A stretch of 64,000 bases of DNA from CAIJNA01 sp964516815. GTDB taxonomy: Bacteria; Campylobacterota; Campylobacteria; Campylobacterales; Arcobacteraceae. Below are positions 27,415 through 35,769 of the stretch, piece by piece (within the stretch, counting starts at the first letter, position 1; every line of letters starts with the position of its first letter). Where the stretch lies: the NCBI GenBank assembly GCA_964516815.1, contig CAZEXK010000006.1, positions 1 to 64,000 on the forward strand, written 5' to 3'. The notes beneath the pieces were generated by a model, which did no database searches, was not told the DNA's origin, and worked only from the letters and a program-made list of their open reading frames with translations. The position numbers and the translations under genes were made by a program.

Positions 27415-27725
27415 TAAAAAAAATCATTGATACACTTGATGATAAAAAAGCCTTAGATATTGAAAACTTTGATTTAAGGAATAAGGGCTATATTGTTGAC
27501 GATGTTATAATAGCGACTTCTTTAAATGGTAAGCATACTATATCATTAATAGCAATATTAAAAGATGAATTAGAAGGTGAACAAATAATAAGAACACAAG
27601 AAGATTCTGACTGGTCTGTGATTGACATGGGAAATACTATGATTCATGTTATGACACAAGAACAAAGAAAAATTTATAATTTGGAAGAGTTTTTAATCAA
27701 TTTTAAAATAACAACAGAAGACTAA
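27402..27725 (+). CDS. rsfS: Ribosome silencing factor RsfS
   Basis: RsfS binds ribosomal protein L14 and blocks joining of the 30S and 50S subunits under starvation. The 107-residue product has the family pattern KKALDIENFDLRNKG, then IIATS and the DWSVIDMGNTMIHVM core near residues 67-82. It starts at a TTG inside the end of nadD, with AAAGG about ten bases upstream, so translation is coupled to nadD. Confidence 0.92.
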   Translation: MENIIKKIIDTLDDKKALDIENFDLRNKGYIVDDVIIATSLNGKHTISLIAILKDELEGEQIIRTQEDSDWSVIDMGNTMIHVMTQEQRKIYNLEEFLINFKITTED

Positions 27726-27750
27726 AGTACTAATTTAACTTAACTTAGTT

Positions 27751-27796
27751 AAAATTCAATAGAATTCAATAGAATTCAATAAAATTCAATAAAATT
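27751..27796 (+). repeat. Ten-base tandem repeat in the leader of the helix-hairpin-helix gene
   Basis: Four complete copies of the decamer A(A/G)AATTCAAT run head to tail from 27751 to 27790, and a truncated fifth (AAAATT) leads straight into the ribosome site AAAGGA. The inner junctions create two GAATTC sequences. The period equals about one DNA helical turn. Confidence 0.9.
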
Positions 27797-27807
27797 AAAG
27801 GAAAAAA

Positions 27808-28218
27808 ATGAAAAAAATTATAATGTTACTTATGTTAAGTACATCGTTTATATTTGCTGCAATTAACTTACAAACTGCATCAAAAGCTGAGTTAATGACG
27901 ATAAAAGGAATAGGAGATGTTAAAGCAAATGCTATTATTAAATACAGAAAAAGTAATAAAATTAAGAGTGCTGATGACCTAAAGAATGTTAAAGGTATTA
28001 GCTCTAAAATTATTGCTAATATTAAAGGTAACAAAACAGTTTCTAAGAAAAAATCAGCTAAAAAGCAAGAAAAATCTAAAACTAACGACGATACAAAAGC
28101 TAAAGTTAAAAAAGCTAAAGATTCTAAAATGACTAAAAAAGAAAAAAAATTAGCTAAAAAGAAAAAAAAAGATGATGCGAAAGCTAAAAAAGCAAAGAAA
28201 AAAACTACAACAAAGTAG
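27808..28218 (+). CDS. ComEA-like exported helix-hairpin-helix protein with lysine-rich tail
   Basis: The 136-residue protein has a Sec signal peptide (about 1-18), then a ComEA-type double helix-hairpin-helix DNA-binding domain (about 19-70: INLQTASKAELMTIKGIGDV and later VKGISSKIIANIKG). The last 60 residues are almost only Lys, Ala, Ser and Asp, like a histone-H1 tail. ComEA binds incoming DNA in the periplasm during natural transformation; the sequence supports an exported DNA-binding protein, and the competence role is inference. It has its own terminator. The tail may add non-specific DNA affinity. Confidence 0.82.
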   Translation: MKKIIMLLMLSTSFIFAAINLQTASKAELMTIKGIGDVKANAIIKYRKSNKIKSADDLKNVKGISSKIIANIKGNKTVSKKKSAKKQEKSKTNDDTKAKVKKAKDSKMTKKEKKLAKKKKKDDAKAKKAKKKTTTK

Positions 28219-28223
28219 TTCAA

Positions 28224-28259
28224 AAAAAACTAATATTTTATACGAAATATTAGTTTTTT
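28224..28259 (+). terminator. Intrinsic terminator after the ComEA-like gene
   Basis: A perfect 15-base-pair stem (28224-28238 with 28245-28259), a 6-base loop and a terminal run of six T. It begins five bases after the stop codon. Confidence 0.85.
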
Positions 28260-28355
28260 AAATTCAAGAAGTTTAACCCTAAAATCTAATCAAATTTTTT
28301 TATAAAATATCCTTTAATAATTATGATACAATTACGAAAAAATAAAAGAGTAATG

Positions 28356-29648
28356 ATGACATTTAAAGATTTAGCCTTATGCGAACCTATATTAAAAGCG
28401 ATAAACGATCAAGGCTATACAAAACCTTCACCTATTCAAGAAAAATCAATACCTATAATTTTAGAAAAAAAAGATATATTAGCTTCTGCTCAAACTGGTA
28501 CTGGTAAAACAGCTGGATTTACTTTACCCATGTTAGAATTATTACATCATAACCCAAAAAATATCAAAAAATTACAAATTAGAGCTTTGATTTTAGTTCC
28601 GACAAGAGAACTAGCTGCACAAGTACAAGCTAATGTACAAGCTTATTCTAAATATATGAGTATTAAAAGTGCTGTTGTATTTGGTGGAGTAGGAATAAAT
28701 CCGCAAAAAGCTGCAATTAAAAAAGGAGTTGATATATTAGTAGCTACTCCTGGAAGAATGTTAGATTTAGTAAATCAAAAAGCACTTGATTTAACGGCTG
28801 TTGAATTTTTTGTATTAGATGAAGCTGATAGAATGTTAGATATGGGATTTATACACGACATTAAAAAAGTTTTAGCAATACTACCAAAAAATAAACAAAA
28901 CTTATTATTTTCTGCGACATTTTCCTCTAATATTAAACAATTAGCAGATAAATTGTTGAATAATCCTACTTTAGTTGAAGTAGCAAAAGCAAATGCCACT
29001 AATCACAAGGTAAAACATATTGTACATAAAGTAAATAAAAATGATAAAAATGATTTGCTAATACACTTAGTTTCATCTCAAAATATGCAACAAGTTTTAG
29101 TATTCACTAGGACAAAACATGGAGCAAATAAACTAAGTAAAAAATTAGATTTCGATGGTATAACTAGTGCTGCTATTCATGGTAATAAATCTCAAGGTGC
29201 AAGAACTAAAGCACTAGCAGATTTTAAAAACGGAGATATAAGAGTATTAGTAGCAACTGATATTGCGGCAAGGGGTATTGATATAGAATCTTTACCTTAT
29301 GTTATTAATTATGAACTTCCAAATATTCCTGAAGATTATGTTCATAGAATAGGTAGAACAGGTAGAGCAGGTAAAGAAGGTCATGCTATATCTTTAGTAT
29401 GTATAGATGAAAAAGATTATTTAAGAGATATTGAAAAGTTGCTAAAAAAAGAAATAGAAAATATAAAAATAGATGGATTTGAAGTTGATCCAAATATCAA
29501 AGCTGAACCAAAGAAAAAACAAAATCAAAACAGAGGACAAAGAAGAGACTCTAAAAGTAGAGATAGTAAGAGTAATTTCTCAAATAGAGGAAATTCATCA
29601 AATAATAATACAAATAAAAATAGAAATTCTACTTCAAGACATAGATAA
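28356..29648 (+). CDS. rhlE: DEAD-box RNA helicase, RhlE type
   Basis: An ATP-dependent RNA helicase for RNA turnover or ribosome assembly. The 430-residue protein has the Q motif (Phe-x-SPIQE), motif I AQTGTGKT, PTRELA, TPGR, DEAD at about 151, SAT, and motif VI HRIGRTGRAG. The tail of about 60 residues is Lys/Asn/Arg/Ser-rich and disordered, typical of RhlE. The frame opens 11 codons earlier at 28323, but the ATG at 28356 gives the family-like MTFKDLAL start and has AAGAG nearby, so it is preferred with moderate certainty. Confidence 0.93.
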   Translation: MTFKDLALCEPILKAINDQGYTKPSPIQEKSIPIILEKKDILASAQTGTGKTAGFTLPMLELLHHNPKNIKKLQIRALILVPTRELAAQVQANVQAYSKYMSIKSAVVFGGVGINPQKAAIKKGVDILVATPGRMLDLVNQKALDLTAVEFFVLDEADRMLDMGFIHDIKKVLAILPKNKQNLLFSATFSSNIKQLADKLLNNPTLVEVAKANATNHKVKHIVHKVNKNDKNDLLIHLVSSQNMQQVLVFTRTKHGANKLSKKLDFDGITSAAIHGNKSQGARTKALADFKNGDIRVLVATDIAARGIDIESLPYVINYELPNIPEDYVHRIGRTGRAGKEGHAISLVCIDEKDYLRDIEKLLKKEIENIKIDGFEVDPNIKAEPKKKQNQNRGQRRDSKSRDSKSNFSNRGNSSNNNTNKNRNSTSRHR

Positions 29649-29668
29649 TATTAAGATTGTAAAACTAC

Positions 29669-31021
29669 TCAATGAAGTAAGTCTAATATAGACTCACTTA
29701 AAGTTGGATGTGCAAATATCATCTTTTCCAAATCATTTAATGTTACTTTAGAATTAATTATTATTAAAAATTGATGTATCAGTTCAGTAGCATCATTTCC
29801 AATAATACTAGCACCAAGAATTTCTTTAGAGATATCATCATAAATTACTTTTATAAATCCACTATCATCACCTTTTATTTTTGCTTTTGCATTTGCTTTA
29901 AAAAATAATTTTTTTACTTTATACTCAATATTCTTTTCTTTTAATTTTTTTTCACCTTGTCCAATACTTGCTATTTGAGGGGTACAAAATGTAACTGAAG
30001 GGAAAATATAATGTGAAGATAAGCTTGTATTTCCTAATATGTGCGCAGCAACTTTTTTAGCTTCATAATATGCAACATGAGCTAAAGCAGGGCTTTTTAA
30101 TATATCTCCAATTGCATAAATATTATCATTATTAAGAGTTTGTAAATTATCGTTGACTTCAATAAATCCATTGTCATTTTTTATATTTGCATTTTGCAAA
30201 TCTAAACTTTTTGTATTTGGAATTCTACCTATTGATACTAAAATTTTTTCATAAGTAAGATTAATAGATTTTACTCCTAAATCCAAAGTAAGACTAACAT
30301 CATTATCATTTACTTCATATTGTGTTACATTGGCATTTAAATATACTTTTATACCTTTTTTTTCTAATTCTCTTTTTAAAGTCTTTGATATATCATCATC
30401 TTCAATAGGAACTAGGGAAGATGAGAATTCTGCAATTTGAACATCACATCCCAAAGCATTGTAAAATGATGCAAATTCACAACCAATAGCCCCTCCACCA
30501 ATAATTAGCAAAGATTTTGGTATTTCTTTTAATGTGAAAACTTCTTTACTTGATATTATTTTGTCGCTATGCAAAGATAATAAAGGATGATTTCTGTGTG
30601 AAGAACCACTAGCAATGATAATATTTTTTGCTTGTATTGTTTCATTGTCATTAATTATCACACTTGTGCTGTCAAGAAATTTTGCATTTGAATATATTAT
30701 CTTTACGTTGGCTTTTTTTAATTTTGCAAGAATACCACCTCTTAAGTCAGTGATTAGCTTATTTGTTTTATTTTGTAAAGAATTAATATCAAAAGAAGTA
30801 GAATTAAAATTTACTCCACATGACTCAAAGTATTCTTGTTTTTTTATATATGAAGATGTTTCTAAATAATTTTTAGCAGGTACACATCCTTCATTTAAGC
30901 ATGTACCTCCTACTGTTTGTTTTTCTATTAAGCATACATTTTGATTTGCATTACCTAAAATACTTGCTATTTCATATCCAGCAGGACCTGCTCCTATAAT
31001 GATTGCATCATACATATTCAT
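29669..31021 (-). CDS. lpdA: Dihydrolipoyl dehydrogenase (glycine cleavage L protein)
   Basis: This flavoprotein reoxidises dihydrolipoyl GcvH with NAD. The 450-residue protein has the FAD loop IIIGAGPAGYEIA, the redox disulfide in GGTCLNEGCVPAK, the NAD motif GGGAIGCEFA, YAIGD, and the C-terminal HAHPTL-type active-site region, here FAHPTLSE. The ATG at 31021 (or the next, 31015) overlaps the end of lipA by 8-14 bases, so the two are coupled. Last gene of the glycine-cleavage operon; in this operon the lipoyl partner is GcvH. Confidence 0.93.
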   Translation of the reverse strand: MNMYDAIIIGAGPAGYEIASILGNANQNVCLIEKQTVGGTCLNEGCVPAKNYLETSSYIKKQEYFESCGVNFNSTSFDINSLQNKTNKLITDLRGGILAKLKKANVKIIYSNAKFLDSTSVIINDNETIQAKNIIIASGSSHRNHPLLSLHSDKIISSKEVFTLKEIPKSLLIIGGGAIGCEFASFYNALGCDVQIAEFSSSLVPIEDDDISKTLKRELEKKGIKVYLNANVTQYEVNDNDVSLTLDLGVKSINLTYEKILVSIGRIPNTKSLDLQNANIKNDNGFIEVNDNLQTLNNDNIYAIGDILKSPALAHVAYYEAKKVAAHILGNTSLSSHYIFPSVTFCTPQIASIGQGEKKLKEKNIEYKVKKLFFKANAKAKIKGDDSGFIKVIYDDISKEILGASIIGNDATELIHQFLIIINSKVTLNDLEKMIFAHPTLSESILDLLH

Positions 31022-31868
31022 GTGCCATATATGAACTTCTTGCATAAGGAGAGGACATTACAAAATCAAATCCCATATCTAATGCTATTTTTTTATATTC
31101 ATCAAAAACTTCCGGTTTTACATATTCTTTTACTTCTTCAAAATCTTTTGAAGGTGCTAAATATTGACCAATGCTAAGTAGTTTACAATTAACATTTAAT
31201 AAGTCTTGAAATACTTCAATCATCTCTTCTTTAGTTTCTCCAAGACCAACCATTATTGCACTTTTTGTTTTTACTTTGCCTTCACCTTGTTCATAAATCA
31301 TTCGCAATACATCTAATGATCTTTTATAAATAGATGCTTTTCTTATATTGTATAACCTAGCTACGGTTTCAATATTATGACCAACTATAAGGGCTCCACT
31401 TTTCACAACTGTTTTTATAGATTCTAAGTTTCCTTGAAAGTCTGGAATTAGTAGTTCTACTTTAGTATTAGGTTTATTTTGTAAAATATTTTTTGTAACT
31501 GCATAAAACTGACTAGCTCCTCCATCTTTTAAATCATCTCTTGCTGGACTTGTGATTACAACAAACTTTAAATCTAGTTTTTCAACAGACAATGTTACTT
31601 GATTTACTTCTTCTTCATTTACTTCATATGGCTTTCCTGTTGTGACATTACAATAAGTACATCTTCTTGTACAAATACTACCTAATATTAAAAATGTAGC
31701 ATTTTTAGCAGCAAAGCACTCACTAATATTTGGGCATTTTGCTTCTTGACATATGGTGTGAATACCAACTTCATTTAATAATTTGTCCATATTTTGCTGA
31801 GCTTTAAAATCGATTTTTTTGCGTAACCATTCTGGTTTTCTTTGTATTTTATTTAGTGCTATTGTCAT
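31008..31868 (-). CDS. lipA: Lipoyl synthase LipA
   Basis: LipA is a radical-SAM enzyme inserting two sulfurs into octanoyl groups bound to lipoyl domains. The 286-residue protein has the auxiliary-cluster motif CQEAKCPNISEC (about 40-51) and the SAM-cluster motif CTRRCTYC (about 67-74), with the C-terminal SSPYARSSY serine. Its start overlaps the stop of the octanoyl/lipoyl transferase by one base (TAATG). The substrate in this operon is GcvH Lys58. Confidence 0.96.
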   Translation of the reverse strand: MTIALNKIQRKPEWLRKKIDFKAQQNMDKLLNEVGIHTICQEAKCPNISECFAAKNATFLILGSICTRRCTYCNVTTGKPYEVNEEEVNQVTLSVEKLDLKFVVITSPARDDLKDGGASQFYAVTKNILQNKPNTKVELLIPDFQGNLESIKTVVKSGALIVGHNIETVARLYNIRKASIYKRSLDVLRMIYEQGEGKVKTKSAIMVGLGETKEEMIEVFQDLLNVNCKLLSIGQYLAPSKDFEEVKEYVKPEVFDEYKKIALDMGFDFVMSSPYARSSYMAHEYV

Positions 31869-32602
31869 TATAATCCTTTTTGTAAAATTATATTTACATT
31901 ATTTTGTTCTTTATTGTTTAAAATAGAATCTTTTAAAATAACATCAAATGTTTCTTTAAAAGATTGTATTAGTGTATTTTGTATGTATTCTTGGCTTAAA
32001 TTAATATTTAAATCTTCTAAGCTAAAACCACTTTGTTTATTTGAATTTAATTTTTTAATTGGGATTGAACCATGTTGAAAAATAATATCTTTTGTTCTTC
32101 TTTGAGCGTTTCCACCTATTTTCATTTTATTTATTAAAATATCATAATCTTCAAAACCAACTTGACAATATTCACTTTTAGTTTGCGTGTGATTTTCAAG
32201 ATCTTTTGCATATAATGCTTTTAATCCTATTTTATTATAAAAATTTAATAAAAATTTACAGATAAATTCATAACTTTGTTTAACATTTAAACTTTTTACA
32301 AATGTGATGGGAATAAGTAAAGAATATGATATATCATTGCCATGAAATAATATTCCACCTCCGGTTATTCTTTTTGCATAATTATTTCCAAAACTTTTTA
32401 GTACTTGTTTGTCTTTTATAGTATCAATACTTTGTGACATTCCAAAAGTAAAAGATTTATTCCATGTATATAATCTTAAAATTGGAGTAGAGTTTGAATC
32501 AAAAAATTCAAACAATGTTTTATCTATAGCCATATTTTCTTTTGCACTTAAAGTATCGCTTATAATTAAGCGAAATACTTCTTTAGTGTGTTGATCTAAC
32601 AT
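31868..32602 (-). CDS. Lipoyl/octanoyl protein transferase (LipM/LplA family)
   Basis: A BPL/LplA-fold enzyme of 244 residues. It has RITGGGILFHGNDISYS, the usual RRxTGG motif, and KIGGNAQRR with the conserved Lys. A Cys in SEYCQVGF lies where LipM octanoyltransferases carry their acyl-accepting Cys, so transfer of octanoate from acyl carrier protein to GcvH is more likely than ATP-dependent lipoate ligation; this is inference. No LplA C-terminal domain is present. The start overlaps the end of gcvPB; ATG at 32602 is preferred over the TTG three bases upstream. Confidence 0.85.
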   Translation of the reverse strand: MLDQHTKEVFRLIISDTLSAKENMAIDKTLFEFFDSNSTPILRLYTWNKSFTFGMSQSIDTIKDKQVLKSFGNNYAKRITGGGILFHGNDISYSLLIPITFVKSLNVKQSYEFICKFLLNFYNKIGLKALYAKDLENHTQTKSEYCQVGFEDYDILINKMKIGGNAQRRTKDIIFQHGSIPIKKLNSNKQSGFSLEDLNINLSQEYIQNTLIQSFKETFDVILKDSILNNKEQNNVNIILQKGL

Positions 32603-34046
32603 CAAGTTCTTTTATAGCTCTTGTATCATCTGGTCTACAAAAACCTAAAGTTTTAGGATATTCTTGAAATGCTTTAGGATTTTCTTTTGCTAGTTTTACA
32701 GCATCTATCATAGTATCACAAAATAAATCTATAGTTTGTTTATTTTCTGTTTCAGTTGGTTCTATCATGATAGCTTCTTTTACAATAAGAGGGAAATAAA
32801 CAGTAGGGGAATGCATACCAAAATCTAGAAGGTATTTTGCTATATCCATAGCATTAACTCCATTCTTAGTTAATGTTTTTGCAGATAAAACACATTCGTG
32901 CATACAAGTTGTACCATAAGGTACATCAAAATAATCTTTTAATCTTGTCAAGATATAATTAGCATTTAATACAGCTTTAGTACTAGTATTTAGCATACCA
33001 TTTGAACCTAAAGACACCATGTAAACTATAGCTCTTAATGATATTCCATAATTACCAAAAAATGGTGATATTTTTCCAATACTATTGCTTCCGCCATTAG
33101 TAAACTCATAAATACCATTTTCTTTTTTTATATCTAAATCGGGTAAGAATTCTTTTAATTTATCATTTACTCCAACAGGTCCACTTCCTGGGCCACCACC
33201 ACCATGAGGTGTCGCAAATGTTTTATGTACATTTATATGTATTACATCAAAACCAATGTCTCCTGGTCTAACAACTCCCATAATAGCATTCATATTAGCA
33301 CCATCATAATACATCATTGCATCAAAGCTATGTGCTAAATCACATATTTCTTTTATTCTTTTATTATAAATTCCTAAGGTATTTGGAACTGTTAACATTA
33401 CACAAGCAACATCTTCGTTCATTTTACTTTTAAATTCATCAAAATCCATAGCACCATTTTCATCTGATTTGATTGTAATTACATCATATCCAACCATAGC
33501 AGCAGTAGCTGGATTTGTACCATGTGAAGAATCTGGAACTATAATGTATTTTCTTTTATTACCTTTGCTTTTATGATATTTATCTATCATCATAATTCCA
33601 AGCATTTCACCATGAGCACCTGCTTGTGGTGTTGTAGTAAATTTACTCATACCAGTTACTTCACACAAGTAAGTTTGTAGCATATCAATTGTCTGTAGTG
33701 TACCTTGAACATCTTCATTCATTTTGTTTGTCACAATATGAGGATGAATATATGAAAAACCTTCAAGACTAGCTATTCTTTCTGTTAGTTTAGGATTGTA
33801 CTTCATTGTACATGAACCTAAAGGGTAGAAGTTTTTATCTATTGACATATTTTTACTAGATAAATTTGTATAATGTCTCACAACATCAAATTCACTAAGT
33901 TCTGGTAATTTTGCTTTTTGTTCTCTTAAAAGAGATTTATTTAAAGTATTACTTACTTGTACATCCAAAGGTGGTAATTTTATTCCAATTCTTCCCTCTT
34001 GTGATTTATCAAATATTGTTTGTACTTTCATATTATTTAAACTCAT
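32583..34046 (-). CDS. gcvPB: Glycine dehydrogenase (decarboxylating) subunit 2
   Basis: The PLP-binding half of a two-subunit P protein, which decarboxylates glycine and passes aminomethyl to lipoyl-GcvH. The 487-residue protein has YPLGSCTMKYNP, PDSSHGTNPATA, and the PLP-Lys region NVHKTFATPHGGGGPGSGP. It overlaps gcvPA by four bases and the lipoyl transferase by about 20, so translation is tightly coupled. Split P protein is the form known from Bacillus, Thermus and archaea, whereas E. coli has one fused chain. Confidence 0.96.
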   Translation of the reverse strand: MSLNNMKVQTIFDKSQEGRIGIKLPPLDVQVSNTLNKSLLREQKAKLPELSEFDVVRHYTNLSSKNMSIDKNFYPLGSCTMKYNPKLTERIASLEGFSYIHPHIVTNKMNEDVQGTLQTIDMLQTYLCEVTGMSKFTTTPQAGAHGEMLGIMMIDKYHKSKGNKRKYIIVPDSSHGTNPATAAMVGYDVITIKSDENGAMDFDEFKSKMNEDVACVMLTVPNTLGIYNKRIKEICDLAHSFDAMMYYDGANMNAIMGVVRPGDIGFDVIHINVHKTFATPHGGGGPGSGPVGVNDKLKEFLPDLDIKKENGIYEFTNGGSNSIGKISPFFGNYGISLRAIVYMVSLGSNGMLNTSTKAVLNANYILTRLKDYFDVPYGTTCMHECVLSAKTLTKNGVNAMDIAKYLLDFGMHSPTVYFPLIVKEAIMIEPTETENKQTIDLFCDTMIDAVKLAKENPKAFQEYPKTLGFCRPDDTRAIKELDVRSTH

Positions 34047-35374
34047 AATATATCTCCTATTGCTTCTACAAAGTTATCCATTTCTTCTTTTGTTCTTTTT
34101 TCTGTTACGCTTATTAAAACTTCATTAGTTTTGTTTTCATATAAATTTGATAGATTTATTCCCGCATAAAAATTTTTATTTGATAATTTTTCTAAAAATT
34201 TGCAGGAATCAAGATTTGTTTTTATAACAAATTCATTAAAAGTACTTTGTGTATTTACAATTTGTACATGATTTAATTTTGATAATTCATTTTTTAAGTA
34301 TTCAGTTTTATCTAAACATAATTGTGCCATTTGAGCAAAGCCATTTTTACCCAAAAGCGATAAAAATATAGTAGCTCGAAGTGCTAATAAGTTTTGGTTT
34401 GAACATATATTTGATGTAGCTCTTTGTCTTCTTATATGTTGTTCTCTTGCTTGCATAGTTAAAACAAAAAGTTCTTTACCATGTTTATCTAAAGTCTTAC
34501 CTATGATTCTTCCAGGAATATTTCTTATGTATTCTTGTTTACTAGCAATCATTCCAAATGATGGACCACCAAAGCTTAAATAATTTCCTAAACATTGACC
34601 ATCTGCACTTACAATATCTACACCAATAGATGCTGGATCTTTTAATACACCAAGTGATACTGCATATGCACTCATAACACTTAAAGCTTTATGTTCATGC
34701 AGCTTATTACTTATATTTGTAAAGTCTTGTATTGTTCCAAAAAAGTTTGGATTTTGAAACATATAAGCTGCTATTGTATCATCTATCATTTCTTCTACTT
34801 TAGAAAAATCACTTATGTCTTCTTTGCATGATACAACTTGTACTTCAATATCTCTAAAAGATAAATATGTCTGTACTACTTTTATATAATTTGGATTAAC
34901 TGAAGCATCTATTAAAATTTTATTTCTTTTAGTAATTCTAACAGCCATTAAAGCAGCTTCAGCAAATGCAGTAGCACCGTCATACATAGAGGCATTTGAA
35001 ACATCCATTCCCGTAATTTCACATATTAAACTTTGATATTCATATAATACTTGTAATGTTCCTTGCGAAGCTTCTGCTTGATAAGGAGTATAAGCTGTGT
35101 AATATTCACTTCTAGAAGACAAAGCATCAACTGCACTTGGTACAATATGATCATAATATCCTCCTCCCATAAACATTGTTTTATTAGTAACATTTTTGTT
35201 TGCAAGAGCCTTAAATTTTGAAAAAACTGAAAATTCATCTAATCCTTTGGGTAAGTCAAGTCCTGATATCTTTAAACTATTTGGAACAGAAGCAAATAAA
35301 TCAGATTCATTTTGCAATCCTATTACATCGAGCATCTCTTTTGTTTCATGCGAAGTATGAGGAGTATATGGCAT
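34043..35374 (-). CDS. gcvPA: Glycine dehydrogenase (decarboxylating) subunit 1
   Basis: The partner half of the split P protein, 443 residues. It opens with PYTPHTSHETKEMLDVIG and contains GGGYYDHIVPSAV, YTPYQAEASQGTLQ and IRRQRATSNICSNQ, all typical of GcvPA. An AAGGT site precedes the ATG. It lies nine bases after gcvH and overlaps gcvPB by an ATGA-type junction. Confidence 0.95.
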   Translation of the reverse strand: MPYTPHTSHETKEMLDVIGLQNESDLFASVPNSLKISGLDLPKGLDEFSVFSKFKALANKNVTNKTMFMGGGYYDHIVPSAVDALSSRSEYYTAYTPYQAEASQGTLQVLYEYQSLICEITGMDVSNASMYDGATAFAEAALMAVRITKRNKILIDASVNPNYIKVVQTYLSFRDIEVQVVSCKEDISDFSKVEEMIDDTIAAYMFQNPNFFGTIQDFTNISNKLHEHKALSVMSAYAVSLGVLKDPASIGVDIVSADGQCLGNYLSFGGPSFGMIASKQEYIRNIPGRIIGKTLDKHGKELFVLTMQAREQHIRRQRATSNICSNQNLLALRATIFLSLLGKNGFAQMAQLCLDKTEYLKNELSKLNHVQIVNTQSTFNEFVIKTNLDSCKFLEKLSNKNFYAGINLSNLYENKTNEVLISVTEKRTKEEMDNFVEAIGDIL

Positions 35375-35383
35375 AATCTAACC

Positions 35384-35749
35384 TTATAATGTTGCACAAA
35401 ATGTAGTGTATTCTTCTTCACTCATTAAAGAATCAAGTTCACTTACATCACTAAGTTTTATTTTAAAGATAGTTATATTCAAAGCATTTTCATTTAAAGA
35501 TTCAGGTTCATCTAATAAACTCTCATTTATTTCACTAACATTACCAGAAACTGGAGTATATATATCAGACGCAGCCTTAACAGATTCAATAAAAGCAACA
35601 CTATCTCCAATACTAACATTGGTATCTAATTCAGGTAATTCAATAAATGTTATATCTCCTAATTGTTCTACTGCGTAATTTGAAATTCCTATACTTGCTA
35701 TATCTTCTTGAACTTCAACCCATTCATGCTCTTCATTATATCTTTTCAT
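35384..35749 (-). CDS. gcvH: Glycine cleavage system H protein
   Basis: The lipoyl carrier shuttling the aminomethyl group between P, T and L proteins. The 121-residue protein has EEHEWV at the N-terminus, the lipoylation site Lys58 in ESVKAASDIYTPVSG, and the GLY-rich turn reduced to an acidic C-terminus. AAAGGAAA lies at good spacing before the ATG. It sits between gcvT and gcvPA. Confidence 0.96.
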   Translation of the reverse strand: MKRYNEEHEWVEVQEDIASIGISNYAVEQLGDITFIELPELDTNVSIGDSVAFIESVKAASDIYTPVSGNVSEINESLLDEPESLNENALNITIFKIKLSDVSELDSLMSEEEYTTFCATL

Positions 35750-35769
35750 TATATTTCCTTTATTGATTA

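Noticed and set aside
27795..28223. Antisense open frame of about 140 codons over the ComEA-like gene
   Set aside because: It is a Phe/Leu-rich mirror of the Lys/Ala-rich tail with no start signals.
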